From the NCBI GenBank assembly GCA_009911365.1, contig QXXF01000001.1, positions 62,001 to 126,000 of the forward strand: a stretch of DNA of 64,000 bases, read 5' to 3'. Below are positions 1-8,054 of this stretch, piece by piece (positions within the stretch are counted from its first letter, which is position 1; every line of letters begins with the position of its first letter). The position numbers and the translations under genes were made by a program. The DNA comes from Clostridiales bacterium. GTDB taxonomy: Bacteria > Bacillota > Clostridia > Peptostreptococcales > Anaerovoracaceae. The notes beneath the pieces were generated by a model. It made no database searches, was not told where the DNA came from, and saw only the letters and a program-made list of their open reading frames with translations.

Positions 1-704
1 ACCGCTGCTCCGGAATATCCGGAAATGGAAGACTTTCCATTTACAACAGGCATGCCTGTCATGTTTTCAAAGTCAATGTTCGTAATGGATTTGACTGTAT
101 TGATCGCGGATACAGAAGCCGCTCCGCCTTCGATTGCCGCAATAGCAGGCACTTCCATGCTAGTGATGTTCGGCGTCATCTTGGCGATGAACGGGATATC
201 CGTTACGCTGGTCACTGCCTGGCAGTAGGATTTTACCAGCTCTGGGTTGGAACCTACGTCCGAACCCATGGCGTGACTGGTCATCTGTGGGCAAGAGAAG
301 TTTCCTTCAATCAGGTCAGCCTCTGCCTGTTCTGCCATTTTCGCCAGATCTTTCCATTCCTGCTCGTTACTGCCCATGATGGAAGCTACCATGATTTTGT
401 CAGGATAGTCTCTCTTGAGCTTTCTCATATTTTCAAAGTTCAGTTCTGTTGGCTTGTCGGAAATCTGTTCCATGTTCTTGAAGCCCAGCCAAGGGAGACC
501 TTCTTTGTTTGTCTGGTCGAATCTCGGGGAGCATTCGTCTGCGACAAAGATCCCTACTGTCTTGTAGAATACGCCGCCCCAGCCTGTTTCAAAGCATTTC
601 GCGACCATCTCGTAATTGCTTCCAACCGGTGAACTTGAAAGGAAGAACGGATTTTCGCATTCAACACCTAAATAGTTTATGGATAAATCTTTTTTAACTG
701 CCAT
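1..704 (-). CDS. preA: NAD-dependent dihydropyrimidine dehydrogenase subunit PreA (partial, C-terminus off window)
   Basis: PreA is the FMN-containing catalytic subunit that reduces uracil or thymine to the 5,6-dihydropyrimidine, using electrons passed from NADH by PreT. About 234 N-terminal residues are visible, starting [13 protein letters not shown] and including [11 protein letters not shown]. The active-site loop NFSCPQM carries the catalytic cysteine of the class-1 dihydroorotate dehydrogenase fold. The ATG lies one base after the preT stop, with an AAAGGAG ribosome site inside the end of preT, so the two are translationally coupled. The C-terminal ferredoxin domain expected of PreA lies beyond the left edge. 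Identification rests on the neighbour preT and on these motifs. Confidence 0.9.
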   Translation of the reverse strand, partial: MAVKKDLSINYLGVECENPFFLSSSPVGSNYEMVAKCFETGWGGVFYKTVGIFVADECSPRFDQTNKEGLPWLGFKNMEQISDKPTELNFENMRKLKRDYPDKIMVASIMGSNEQEWKDLAKMAEQAEADLIEGNFSCPQMTSHAMGSDVGSNPELVKSYCQAVTSVTDIPFIAKMTPNITSMEVPAIAAIEGGAASVSAINTVKSITNIDFENMTGMPVVNGKSSISGYSGAA

Positions 705-705
705 C

Positions 706-1971
706 CTACTTCACTCCTTTCTTTTCAAGATACGCGATCATGGATGCCGCTGCCGCTTTTCCAGCCGCGACCGCCTCTACGACCGTCTTGCCACCATTTA
801 CGATATCGCCAGCAGCAAAGAATTTGTCCGCGCTGGTGACCCCGTCTTCTCCGGCCTCAATAGTCCCTTTGTCTGTCAGCTTGACAGGTGCTACCTTCGC
901 CATGTCTTCCGCGCCCTGGCCTGTAGCGAACACAATAGTATCAGCGGAAATTTTCAATTCAGCCGCTTCATCCCGGAATCCTTTGAACACGGCAGTCTCC
1001 GCTTTTCCATTTCCTTCTACTGCTGCTGGAGCCATGCCAGTTGTGATGCCGATGCCCAGTTCCAGCGCGTACTGGAATTCTGTCATATTGCCCGGTGCTT
1101 CTTCCAACGTCCTTCTATAAACGATTTTCACATCTTCCGCACCCAACAGCTTGGCTGTTACCGCGCAGTCCACAGTAACGTCTCCGCCACCTACGACTAC
1201 GACTTTCTTGCCTGGATCAAAGGCTTCCTGCTTAGTTCTTGCCTCTTTCAGGAAGTCCGCCGCCGCATAAACGCCTTTCAGCTCTTTCCCAGGAATATCT
1301 GGGATATTGGTCCCCCAAAGGCCTGCACCGATGAACACTGCGTCATAATCCGCCACATCGCCTTCTTTTACATCTTTTCCAAAGTCAAATTTGACACCAA
1401 GACCTTCTACCTGAGCGATGTCGTGATCCACGACTGCCTGTGGCAGTCTGCTTGGAACGATTCCATAAGTCAGCACGCCACCCGCTTTTGCTTCTCTTTC
1501 CAGGATAGTAACGTCATATCCGGCTTTTGCCAGTTCAGCCGCGCATGCCAGTGACGCTGGTCCTGCGCCAACGCAAGCGATCTTTCCTGCTTTTTTGTCA
1601 TCGCCTGCTTTCAGAGTCTTCATTCCAAATACTTCTTCCTGCTCAATCGCATATCTTTGCAGTCTTCCGATTTCAATCGGTTTGTCGATACCGCATCTAG
1701 AGCAAGCTTCTTCGCACAGCCTGTCATATGGACAGACTCTTGCGCAGGTTCCGCCTAAAACGTTGTTTTCTCTGATGGTTTCAGCCGCACCTTTTACGTT
1801 TCTGAACCGAATGGAACGGATGAACTTCGCAGGATCCGTCCCTGCTGGGCAGCCCTGGCTGCATGGTGCGTCGTGACACAACAGGCATCTTGCGGCTTCT
1901 TCCATAGCAGTCCTATGGGTGAAGCCAGCAACTGCTTCTGCGGTGTACTTTGCTTTTACTACTTTACTCAA
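706..1971 (-). CDS. preT: NAD-dependent dihydropyrimidine dehydrogenase subunit PreT
   Basis: PreT is the FAD/Fe-S electron-input subunit; it oxidises NADH and feeds PreA. The 421-residue product is close to the usual PreT length. The N-terminal Fe-S domain shows [14 protein letters not shown] and later [15 protein letters not shown]. It is followed by the FAD Rossmann motif [20 protein letters not shown], a second dinucleotide motif [12 protein letters not shown], and the C-terminal [13 protein letters not shown] of GltD-like reductases. The start is TTG, eight bases after GGAGG. An ATG immediately followed by TAA sits between the ribosome site and this TTG, so TTG is the only workable start. 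The gene is in an operon with the upstream amidohydrolase and downstream preA. Confidence 0.93.
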   Translation of the reverse strand: MSKVVKAKYTAEAVAGFTHRTAMEEAARCLLCHDAPCSQGCPAGTDPAKFIRSIRFRNVKGAAETIRENNVLGGTCARVCPYDRLCEEACSRCGIDKPIEIGRLQRYAIEQEEVFGMKTLKAGDDKKAGKIACVGAGPASLACAAELAKAGYDVTILEREAKAGGVLTYGIVPSRLPQAVVDHDIAQVEGLGVKFDFGKDVKEGDVADYDAVFIGAGLWGTNIPDIPGKELKGVYAAADFLKEARTKQEAFDPGKKVVVVGGGDVTVDCAVTAKLLGAEDVKIVYRRTLEEAPGNMTEFQYALELGIGITTGMAPAAVEGNGKAETAVFKGFRDEAAELKISADTIVFATGQGAEDMAKVAPVKLTDKGTIEAGEDGVTSADKFFAAGDIVNGGKTVVEAVAAGKAAAASMIAYLEKKGVK

Positions 1972-2009
1972 TTTACATTCCTCCTTACCGCGTTGCTTTT
2001 CATTTTGGG

Positions 2010-2059
2010 AAAAAACAGCTGCATCCTCGGTGGCTTTGTTGGTCAGGGAAAATGCAGCT
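2010..2059 (-). terminator. Possible intra-operon terminator or attenuator before preT
   Basis: On the minus strand AGCTGCAT (2052-2059) can pair with ATGCAGCT (2017-2024) across a 27-base loop, and a run of six U follows. The long loop makes it weak; it may only reduce readthrough from the amidohydrolase gene into preT. Confidence 0.35.
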
Positions 2060-2120
2060 TTCTGTTACTTTTTATAGGAAATACCCTTTCTGATATTCCT
2101 GTGCTTGACGTGGGACAACC

Positions 2121-3398
2121 TTACTCGTAGAATTCATCTGCTTTCAGGATCGCATTCAGTAATATGCTGGCACCGGCTGTGCAATGTTCCGGTTTCGCGT
2201 ATTCTGGTTCACAATGGGACAAACCATCTTTTGTCTGTACGAAAATCATCGTGGTCGGCAGCACGTAAGATACGAACTGCGCATCATGACCCGCGCCAGA
2301 GTTGATCTTCATGTTGGAAACGCCTAATTCATCTGCTGCTTCTTGAACAAAGCGAACCAAATCTTTATCCCAATACACAGTGTCTCTCTTCCACTGTTCT
2401 GCGATCTCACATTTGCATCCTGCCCATTCTCTTTCAGGAAGAGTCTTCAGAATATCCATGACCGCTTCCAGCACTTTTGGATCCTCGTGTCTTACATCTA
2501 AAGAGAAATCCACATAATCTGGAATTACCGTATGTACGCATGGGTGGATAGAAACTTCGCCTGTGGTGTAAACCAGTTCAGGACGATCCAGCTTGTCGAT
2601 TTCGTCGTGGAGATAGCAGAGTGCCTGAGAAGCCGCATAAAGCGCATCGTGTCTCTTGGCCATTGGGAACGTTCCCGCATGAGCCGCAAATCCATAAAAC
2701 CTGACTCTGTAGTTGAACATCCCCAGCACACACTGTACGACACCGATGTCCTTGCCTTCGTCTTCCAGGATTGGTCCCTGTTCGATATGGGCTTCAAAAT
2801 TCGCTACATACCTGTCTCTATCCAATCTGTATTTTTTGTCGCCTTTGTATGGACTCGCCGCCAAGGCTTCACCAAAGGTGGCAGCACTGCCTTCATGGTC
2901 TTCCATTGCTTTGGAAGCCATCATGTTGTCATATTCAAAGTTCTTTGCGATTTCAGGAGGCAGATAGTCGTGGCACACGATCCCAGAAACCATCATTGCC
3001 GGTGGATACAGGGAACCCTCTTCATTTGTCCAGATCATGGCTGTGATCGGATGCTTGTGAGGAATTTTCTGTTCCGCAATTGTCTCCAGCACCTCCATGG
3101 CACTCATCACGCCTAGGATACCGTCATAGTTTCCGCCGTTTTTTACAGAGTCGCAATGGGAACCGGTTACGATCCGCTTCGCATCTGGATCCGTACCTGG
3201 CAGAGTTGCGTAAATATTAGCCACATCGTCAAACTCGATTTCAGCGCCAATGGCCTTCATCCTTTTTACGAATTCATCTCTTGCCATATGAGCTTCCGGC
3301 GATAAAGAGTATCTGGTGATTCCGCCATGCCCTGCATCGCCGAATTTACTGAACGTTTTGATTTTGTCCGTCATTCTTTCCAAACTACAAGTGTACAT
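2121..3398 (-). CDS. Zn-dependent N-carbamoyl amino acid / beta-ureidopropionase-type amidohydrolase
   Basis: This is an M20-fold metal hydrolase of the hydantoinase/carbamoylase family, which removes the carbamoyl group from N-carbamoyl amino acids. Next to preT-preA its likely substrate is N-carbamoyl-beta-alanine, the last step of reductive uracil breakdown. Metal-site and family motifs are GSHCDSVKNGGNYDG, TNEEGSLYPPAM, AHIEQGP, HAGTFPMAKRHDA and SGAGHDAQF. An upstream in-frame ATG at 3407 directly abuts GGAGG; the ATG at 3398 sits nine bases after it and is preferred, giving 425 residues. The middle enzyme, dihydropyrimidinase, is not in the window and may lie beyond preA. Allantoate amidohydrolase is the main alternative. 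Confidence 0.85.
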   Translation of the reverse strand: MYTCSLERMTDKIKTFSKFGDAGHGGITRYSLSPEAHMARDEFVKRMKAIGAEIEFDDVANIYATLPGTDPDAKRIVTGSHCDSVKNGGNYDGILGVMSAMEVLETIAEQKIPHKHPITAMIWTNEEGSLYPPAMMVSGIVCHDYLPPEIAKNFEYDNMMASKAMEDHEGSAATFGEALAASPYKGDKKYRLDRDRYVANFEAHIEQGPILEDEGKDIGVVQCVLGMFNYRVRFYGFAAHAGTFPMAKRHDALYAASQALCYLHDEIDKLDRPELVYTTGEVSIHPCVHTVIPDYVDFSLDVRHEDPKVLEAVMDILKTLPEREWAGCKCEIAEQWKRDTVYWDKDLVRFVQEAADELGVSNMKINSGAGHDAQFVSYVLPTTMIFVQTKDGLSHCEPEYAKPEHCTAGASILLNAILKADEFYE

Positions 3399-3468
3399 AA
3401 TCTTCATCCTCCTTCATAACATTACGATAGAACTGTTCTGTTACCATATCTTACTTGCAACCGGATTA

Positions 3469-3515
3469 TGTAACCGGTTACATTTATAATATACCATGTT
3501 TTCTGAAAATTGCAA
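3469..3515 (-). promoter_or_regulatory. Promoter with LacI-family (or cre-like) operator for the pyrimidine operon
   Basis: Reading the minus strand, TTGCAA (3515-3510) is a -35 candidate. TATTAT (3491-3486, 18-bp spacer) or TATATT (3493-3488, 16-bp spacer) is the -10. Directly downstream is TGTAACCGGTTACA (3482-3469), a perfect 14-bp palindrome with a central CG, the form bound by LacI/GalR-family repressors; it also fits the CcpA cre pattern. Its position near +1 suggests repression of the amidohydrolase-preT-preA operon. The LacI-type gene at 9906-10931 is one candidate regulator. Confidence 0.65.
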
Positions 3516-3576
3516 GAGTTTTTTTCAATCTTTTTATAAGAAATGAGAAGAAATTTTTCGCAGCTGGTGAATGGTG

Positions 3577-3621
3577 AAAAAAACGATCGTATTCTATCCT
3601 GAAACCATCTAGAATACGATC
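3577..3621 (-). terminator. Rho-independent terminator
   Basis: A perfect 12-bp stem, GATCGTATTCTA (3585-3596) with TAGAATACGATC (3610-3621), is followed on the minus strand by G and seven T. It insulates the pyrimidine operon promoter from upstream transcription. It is the second minus-strand terminator in a row; see 3728-3768. Confidence 0.75.
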
Positions 3622-3727
3622 ATGATTATATTTGTCGAGAGATGTCGGAAATTAGTACGCCAATTTTTTCTGGCATTAATAGACTTTATATTGGAATTAT
3701 TGGTCGTAACCATTTTAGATTACGCAA

Positions 3728-3768
3728 AAAAAATAACCGCCCTTTGCAAGCTGGCGCGGTTATTTTTT
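3728..3768 (-). terminator. Rho-independent terminator after the Dph6-like gene
   Basis: A perfect 13-bp stem is flanked by A- and T-rich arms (AAAAAATAACCGC / GCGGTTATTTTTT) with a 15-base loop. It lies about 75 bases after the stop of the minus-strand ATP-pyrophosphatase gene. The arms would also terminate plus-strand transcription. Confidence 0.8.
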
Positions 3769-3844
3769 AACCCAACTGGCTAACCGTCTATATTGGTAGC
3801 ATTGTTTTGCGCAGTCTTCCAAACTTTTTCAGCAGGAAGCTTGT

Positions 3845-4486
3845 TCACCACACATCGATCACCGAATACTGTCCAAAGCGCAAAATGTCTCCAGTCTGAA
3901 AATCCAGCGTTTTTTGAAAGATCGGGCCGTCTATGGCCAAAGTGTGATACTCGCCGTTTTCCCCGCAAACATCGATGCCCGAGGCCTTCATGACGCTTGT
4001 TGTATGTTCATCGACACATTGACCCAGCAGGCTTTCCGGCAGCAAATCATTGTTAATGCTTTTGATCAGGCATCGATAGCCTAGCCGGACGATCTGGCTG
4101 ACATTGTTTTCCCGCCCCTGCTGCCACAAAGGAAACATGGGCGTCAGGCCTGTGTTTTGGCACCTGCTTTCTTCCCATTTCCGATTGCCTTCTATGTCAA
4201 TGTCCCCAAAGGCCGCGGCTTCCGCGCCCATGGCTTTCGCCTGGCGCAGGCCTGCTTCAAAAGCCAGATGATAATCTGCCCCATTGGAAGGGCAGAGGAC
4301 GAGGGGCAGTCCCAGGGAGACCTCATACTTTTTCAGCATGCCCATGTCCGCTCCATGAAAATAAGCGCGATCAGCACTTTTTTCCACCATTATCACCAGG
4401 CAGACCGGCTCATGACCGGCCTCGATCATTTTGTGCAAAGCAAGGGTGCTGTCCTTGCCGCAGCTATATGACATCGCGAATTTCAT
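3845..4486 (-). CDS. Dph6-related ATP pyrophosphatase (diphthine-ammonia ligase-like)
   Basis: This 213-residue protein belongs to the PP-loop ATP pyrophosphatase group related to Dph6/DUF71. The N-terminal nucleotide loop is SYSCGKDSTLALHKM, and FGDIDIEGNRKWEE matches the family's second conserved block. Bacteria lack diphthamide, so the substrate is unknown; an ATP-dependent amide or thiol transfer is the family expectation. The ATG at 4486 has GGAGGG upstream and starts at the PP-loop strand (MKFAMSYSCGKDS); a longer reading frame upstream lacks a ribosome site. A strong terminator follows at 3728-3768. Confidence 0.75.
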   Translation of the reverse strand: MKFAMSYSCGKDSTLALHKMIEAGHEPVCLVIMVEKSADRAYFHGADMGMLKKYEVSLGLPLVLCPSNGADYHLAFEAGLRQAKAMGAEAAAFGDIDIEGNRKWEESRCQNTGLTPMFPLWQQGRENNVSQIVRLGYRCLIKSINNDLLPESLLGQCVDEHTTSVMKASGIDVCGENGEYHTLAIDGPIFQKTLDFQTGDILRFGQYSVIDVW

Positions 4487-4570
4487 CGCTCCCTCCGTTT
4501 CTGTCTTTTCTAACATGGATTTTCTCACTGCCGGCCGCAGGTCTGCGGCCACCATCCCCATCCTTTCTTT

Positions 4571-5083
4571 CTATACGGAAACGGAAATACTGGGGCTGGC
4601 TTCTGCCGGGCTTTGGCTCACTTCTCCGGTTTTGGCATATATCACGGGCTCCGCCTTAATGATATCCTCCGCTCTTCCTGTGGTGGGTATTACCTCGTCT
4701 GGCCCAGGGCGATCTAAATCAAGATCGCCTTTCCCTGCCGCCTCGCTGCTATCACTGATTTCAATGGTATCTACATGGACACTCGCGCCTTCCTTTACTC
4801 GGGCCTCCAATTCTTTGCGCTCTTCTCTGCGTTTTTGAATCGCGCTTTCACGCTCTAACTCCGCTTTTGCTTTTGCTTCTTTGGCCTCTTCTTTCATGCC
4901 TGCCTCGGCTTTGGCCATATATTCCCCCGCCTTATCCGAACAGTCATCTGCGTATCCCATCGCTCTTTCTATCGTCCCTGTGTCGCCTTTTCGCTGTGCG
5001 GTTTCGAAGACTTGAAACGGCGCACGTAGCAGATTCATGCTTGTCCTCGCCCCTACAAGCCCCTCCATGGTTTTGGCATTCAT
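4571..5083 (-). CDS. Charged coiled-coil protein of unknown function (second of a pair)
   Basis: I do not recognise this 170-residue protein. It starts MNAKTMEGLVGARTSMN after AAAGGAG. A short globular-looking start is followed by a Lys/Glu/Ala/Arg-rich helix (about residues 60-110) predicted to form a coiled coil, then an acidic Ser/Pro-rich tail ending SISVSV. No signal peptide or membrane segment is seen. It lies 22 bases after another coiled-coil gene and downstream of a LytTR regulator and GHKL kinase in the same orientation, suggesting co-transcription. An internally secreted or structural helper protein is possible but unproven. Confidence 0.6.
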   Translation of the reverse strand: MNAKTMEGLVGARTSMNLLRAPFQVFETAQRKGDTGTIERAMGYADDCSDKAGEYMAKAEAGMKEEAKEAKAKAELERESAIQKRREERKELEARVKEGASVHVDTIEISDSSEAAGKGDLDLDRPGPDEVIPTTGRAEDIIKAEPVIYAKTGEVSQSPAEASPSISVSV

Positions 5084-5105
5084 CTTACAATCTCCTTTCT
5101 TTTTA

Positions 5106-5639
5106 TCAAGAAAACGTGGTATGCTGCCGCCTGTAGGCATCCGTGTCCTTTTGGCGCAACTCGCTCTCCACCTGCGCCAGTTTTTTCTCCAGCTCTCTGA
5201 CTTTCTCTTCATCTCCAGAAGCGGCCTGGATCTTCTGCTCTAGCTGCTGTTTCTTTTCCTTTAGCTTCCTGATTTCCCGATCCACCTTGTCCGTGTTTCC
5301 TCTACAAGTCTCTTCCGATTTTTCTGCTCCGTCCGAGTTTACTTTTGGCTGCGTCTTCTCATTCCCATCGTCAGACTTGCTAGGATCATCGAAAAAGATT
5401 TTTCTCTCTCCATTTTCGTCCTCTCCTAACCGGTACAGGCCGCTGGATTCCGGAGCTGCCTTTTCGCTGCTGATGTATTCGTCATGCCGCGGGGATATTT
5501 TCTCAGCCGTTTTCGCCCCGTTTTCCCCTTTCTCCGCTTCTTTTGCCTTTTCAGCCCTGTCAAGCGCCCGTTTCTCCTTCATCTGTTCCACGTAATCCGA
5601 CTTGTTCGCATCGTGGTTTCCACTGATTCCCATAATCAT
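5106..5639 (-). CDS. Charged coiled-coil protein of unknown function (first of a pair; FlxA-like at best)
   Basis: This is a 177-residue hydrophilic protein. After GGAGG the ATG at 5639 gives MIMGISGNHDANKSDYVEQM, a short motif-like N-terminus. Alternating Lys/Glu runs follow, then SGLYRLGEDENGERKIFFDD, and a coiled coil near residues 120-165 (KLKEKKQQLEQKIQ, VRELEKKLAQVESEL). The C-terminal heptads loosely resemble FlxA-like proteins, but I would not assign the family on this. No transport signal is visible. It lies 89 bases after the kinase gene and 22 bases before the second coiled-coil gene, so the four genes from 7817 to 4571 are probably one transcription unit. Confidence 0.6.
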   Translation of the reverse strand: MIMGISGNHDANKSDYVEQMKEKRALDRAEKAKEAEKGENGAKTAEKISPRHDEYISSEKAAPESSGLYRLGEDENGERKIFFDDPSKSDDGNEKTQPKVNSDGAEKSEETCRGNTDKVDREIRKLKEKKQQLEQKIQAASGDEEKVRELEKKLAQVESELRQKDTDAYRRQHTTFS

Positions 5640-5728
5640 GATTCTGCCTCCTTGGATTGATATTGTCAGGCAGAACAACTTGCGGATCTCTGCCCTCCAA
5701 TCCTTTTTTCGTCTCAGAAGGCCGCGAA

Positions 5729-7042
5729 TTAATCAATTTGCTGTGAGACGCGCTCTGAATGCCGCGGGATGATCAGCAGCACGTTGAGAACAAAGGTCCC
5801 CCCCTGCGTCTTCACGCTCATTGCCCCATGATATTTTTCCGTTATCGCCTTTATATTGGAGAGGCCCGTTCCTTTTTTGAACATGCCGTTTCCCTGAAAA
5901 CTGTTTTCAATTTCCATGAAAATAAAATCACCTTGCACGCGCCCTGTCACCTGGATCTGTTTCTCTGCGCTTTCCTCCATGTTTTCACAGGCGCGAATAG
6001 CGTTATCCAAAGCATTGGACAAGATCACGCAGACATCGATATCACGCAGGCCACAGGGGTATGGCAGAAGGAGCGAACAGCTGACATGGATCCCCATGCT
6101 TTTGGCAATCCCTAGCTTGTTTCCCACCAGAATATCCACCACTGGGTTATTGGTGCTGCACGGAAATGACAATTCTTCGGTTATTTCCGCCATGTCCCCG
6201 ATGTAATCCAGAGCCTGGTCCAGCTGTCCCTTTTTCAAGAGCTTTTTTATCACCGCAAGGTGATTTTTGATATCATGACGAAATGACTTTGTTTTTTCAT
6301 AACGGGTCTTGGCTTCCTCCACATACTGGATCAGAGAACGTTCCTCCTGCTCCAGCAGTGATAATTCCGTGCTCAGGCGGAAATTCTGTAGCAGCTTCTT
6401 ATACGCAAACAGGACGCAGAACAAACTTGCCAGTCCCAGCAGCTGCGTCAAAAGCATCTGATAGTGATCCGCGGACTCCGCAAGTCCGCTGTCAGCTGTG
6501 ACATTGATGGTGTAAACGATGGAATTGATCGTCTCGTCCATAAAAAATAGCATCAAGATCGGTATGAAGACCATGAACACATATTGCTTTTTCACCGCTT
6601 CATAATAAGAAAAATATCGACACGCCATATGGCAACAAAACCCGGCCAGCGATAAGGACGCCAGATCTCCCAGCAGCATGAAAGCAATGCCGATCACCCT
6701 TTGATCAAAGGCGGACATCAGCGGATATAAAACGCTAGATAGCGAATTGACGATCCCATAGCAAAGCTGAGTCACTTCAACCACCAGCGCAGCGTATAAG
6801 ATAACAGACTTCCCATCCGCTTTACATAAGAAAAGCCCATTTGTGACAAGCAGCAGCATATAAGCTCCGAATTCAGCGATCCTGCTGGCAGAGACAAAAC
6901 ATATGATCGCCAGGCCGCATAGCGCAAACAAGAAATAAAAACAAAGTCTCACTTTCTTGTGCAAAAACTTGGCAAAAAAGTAAAACCCTAACATCATTTG
7001 AAGAAGCCCGCTCCCCCAGACATATCCATCAAAATAATCCAT
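5729..7042 (-). CDS. AgrC-like GHKL sensor histidine kinase
   Basis: This is a membrane sensor kinase partnered with the LytTR regulator just upstream. The N-terminal half has about six hydrophobic membrane helices. The C-terminal half has a dimerisation/phosphoacceptor motif SFRHDIKNHLAVI and GHKL ATPase motifs NALDNAIRACE and GTGLSNIKAITEKYHG, typical of AgrC-type peptide-sensing kinases. The ATG at 7042 is preceded by GGAGAAGGA; an ATG nine codons earlier has the ribosome site inside it. No AgrB or AgrD gene is nearby, so the signal is unknown. The last dozen codons are echoed in a degenerate copy upstream of the regulator gene (7916-7953). Confidence 0.85.
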   Translation of the reverse strand: MDYFDGYVWGSGLLQMMLGFYFFAKFLHKKVRLCFYFLFALCGLAIICFVSASRIAEFGAYMLLLVTNGLFLCKADGKSVILYAALVVEVTQLCYGIVNSLSSVLYPLMSAFDQRVIGIAFMLLGDLASLSLAGFCCHMACRYFSYYEAVKKQYVFMVFIPILMLFFMDETINSIVYTINVTADSGLAESADHYQMLLTQLLGLASLFCVLFAYKKLLQNFRLSTELSLLEQEERSLIQYVEEAKTRYEKTKSFRHDIKNHLAVIKKLLKKGQLDQALDYIGDMAEITEELSFPCSTNNPVVDILVGNKLGIAKSMGIHVSCSLLLPYPCGLRDIDVCVILSNALDNAIRACENMEESAEKQIQVTGRVQGDFIFMEIENSFQGNGMFKKGTGLSNIKAITEKYHGAMSVKTQGGTFVLNVLLIIPRHSERVSQQID

Positions 7043-7112
7043 ATGATCATTCCTTCTCCCATGAAACACGCCATAGCATCAGCCCATCTCTGATCTGTAA
7101 GTCTAAAAGCCC

Positions 7113-7817
7113 TCATATGTTTTTCATGTACCGCAAAATCACACTGGAAAACTCTTTGCTTCGCAGGCGCGACACAGGGATCTCCTGGCCGCCCTTCAAA
7201 TAGGCGCTTCCGTTTTTATAGCTTTCCAAATACCGCAAATTAATCAGAAAACTCCTGTGGCATCGAAAAAAGCGGTCGTCCAACTTGGTTTCTAGATTTT
7301 CAATACGATCGTAAAAATCGATGATTTCTGACGAAGCTAAATGCAAATACACCTTTCTGTCAATGATTTCACAGAACATGATATCTTCTAAAGAAATGAC
7401 GCGGCTTTCACGCCCTTTTCGCACCAGTAAATTTGCTTCGCTGGCATTTCGCATGGAAACAAAAAGACGTTCCATGGTTCTTTCAAAGCACTGTTTTTCT
7501 AAGGGCTTTACCAGATAATCATATGCCTGCACCTCAAAGGATTGAAATACCATTTCTTTGAGGACAGTGATAAAGATCAAAAATCCCTTAAACCCACTTT
7601 GACGCAGTCTCCTCGCGGTTTCCATGCCGTCCATGCCCTTCATTTGAATATCCAGGAACAAAATATCTATGGCTTTGTCGTATTTCAATAATTCCTCCCC
7701 GCATGAAAACCGCAGGATCATGGTCTCCACGTTTTTTCTGTGGAAGAAATCAGCAGCCATCGCCTTGATACGATCACATATCTGTTTTTCGTCATCGCAG
7801 ACCACAATGCGAACCAC
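7113..7817 (-). CDS. LytTR-family response regulator (AgrA-like)
   Basis: This 234-residue regulator starts at GTG shortly after AGAGGTGA. The receiver domain shows VVCDDEKQICDRI, the phospho-acceptor aspartate in DILFLDIQMKGMDGME, and YLVKPLEK. The C-terminal LytTR DNA-binding domain shows REVISLEDI-type strand motifs, FFRCHRSFLINLRYLE and GGQEIPVSR. It probably controls its own operon, including the kinase and the two coiled-coil genes. A possible TTGACA at about 7838 would place a -10 on the start codon, so I do not call a promoter. The target DNA repeats cannot be recognised by eye here. Confidence 0.88.
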   Translation of the reverse strand: MVRIVVCDDEKQICDRIKAMAADFFHRKNVETMILRFSCGEELLKYDKAIDILFLDIQMKGMDGMETARRLRQSGFKGFLIFITVLKEMVFQSFEVQAYDYLVKPLEKQCFERTMERLFVSMRNASEANLLVRKGRESRVISLEDIMFCEIIDRKVYLHLASSEIIDFYDRIENLETKLDDRFFRCHRSFLINLRYLESYKNGSAYLKGGQEIPVSRLRSKEFSSVILRYMKNI

Positions 7818-7915
7818 ATCATCACCTCTACTATTTCCCTTGTCAAATCTCCGCTTCGCCTGACTTGTTTCTTTTCTTTATGTTTTTCGACTGCCCAAAG
7901 CGTCTGATGAACGGA

Positions 7916-7953
7916 TTTGCTGTGAAACGCGTTTTGAATGCTGTGAAATGATC
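7916..7953. repeat. Degenerate copy of the kinase C-terminal coding tail
   Basis: These 38 bases match 5737-5774, the last codons of the AgrC-like kinase, at 31 of 38 positions. All seven differences are transitions, each replacing G or C with A or T. On the minus strand one frame still reads IISQHSKRVSQQI against IIPRHSERVSQQI in the kinase. It looks like the relic of a duplicated kinase gene upstream of the regulator. Confidence 0.6.
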
Positions 7954-7993
7954 GACTGCGGTTCCAAACCATGATTTCCGAGAAGATTCATGC

Positions 7994-7999
7994 TATAAT
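7994..7999 (+). promoter_or_regulatory. Extended -10 promoter element for the DUF1624 gene
   Basis: TGC-TATAAT is a perfect -10 with an extended TG element about 55 bases before the ATG at 8055. No convincing -35 is present at the usual distance, as is common with extended -10 promoters. Confidence 0.5.
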
Positions 8000-8054
8000 C
8001 GAGATACGCGCGCAAAAGAGAAGTCATCTAAAAACAAAAGGGGGGGGAACTAAC

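Noticed and set aside
679-1554. 291-codon open frame on the plus strand across preT
   Set aside because: Antisense to the well-supported preT; Cys/Phe/Ser-rich with no recognisable domain.
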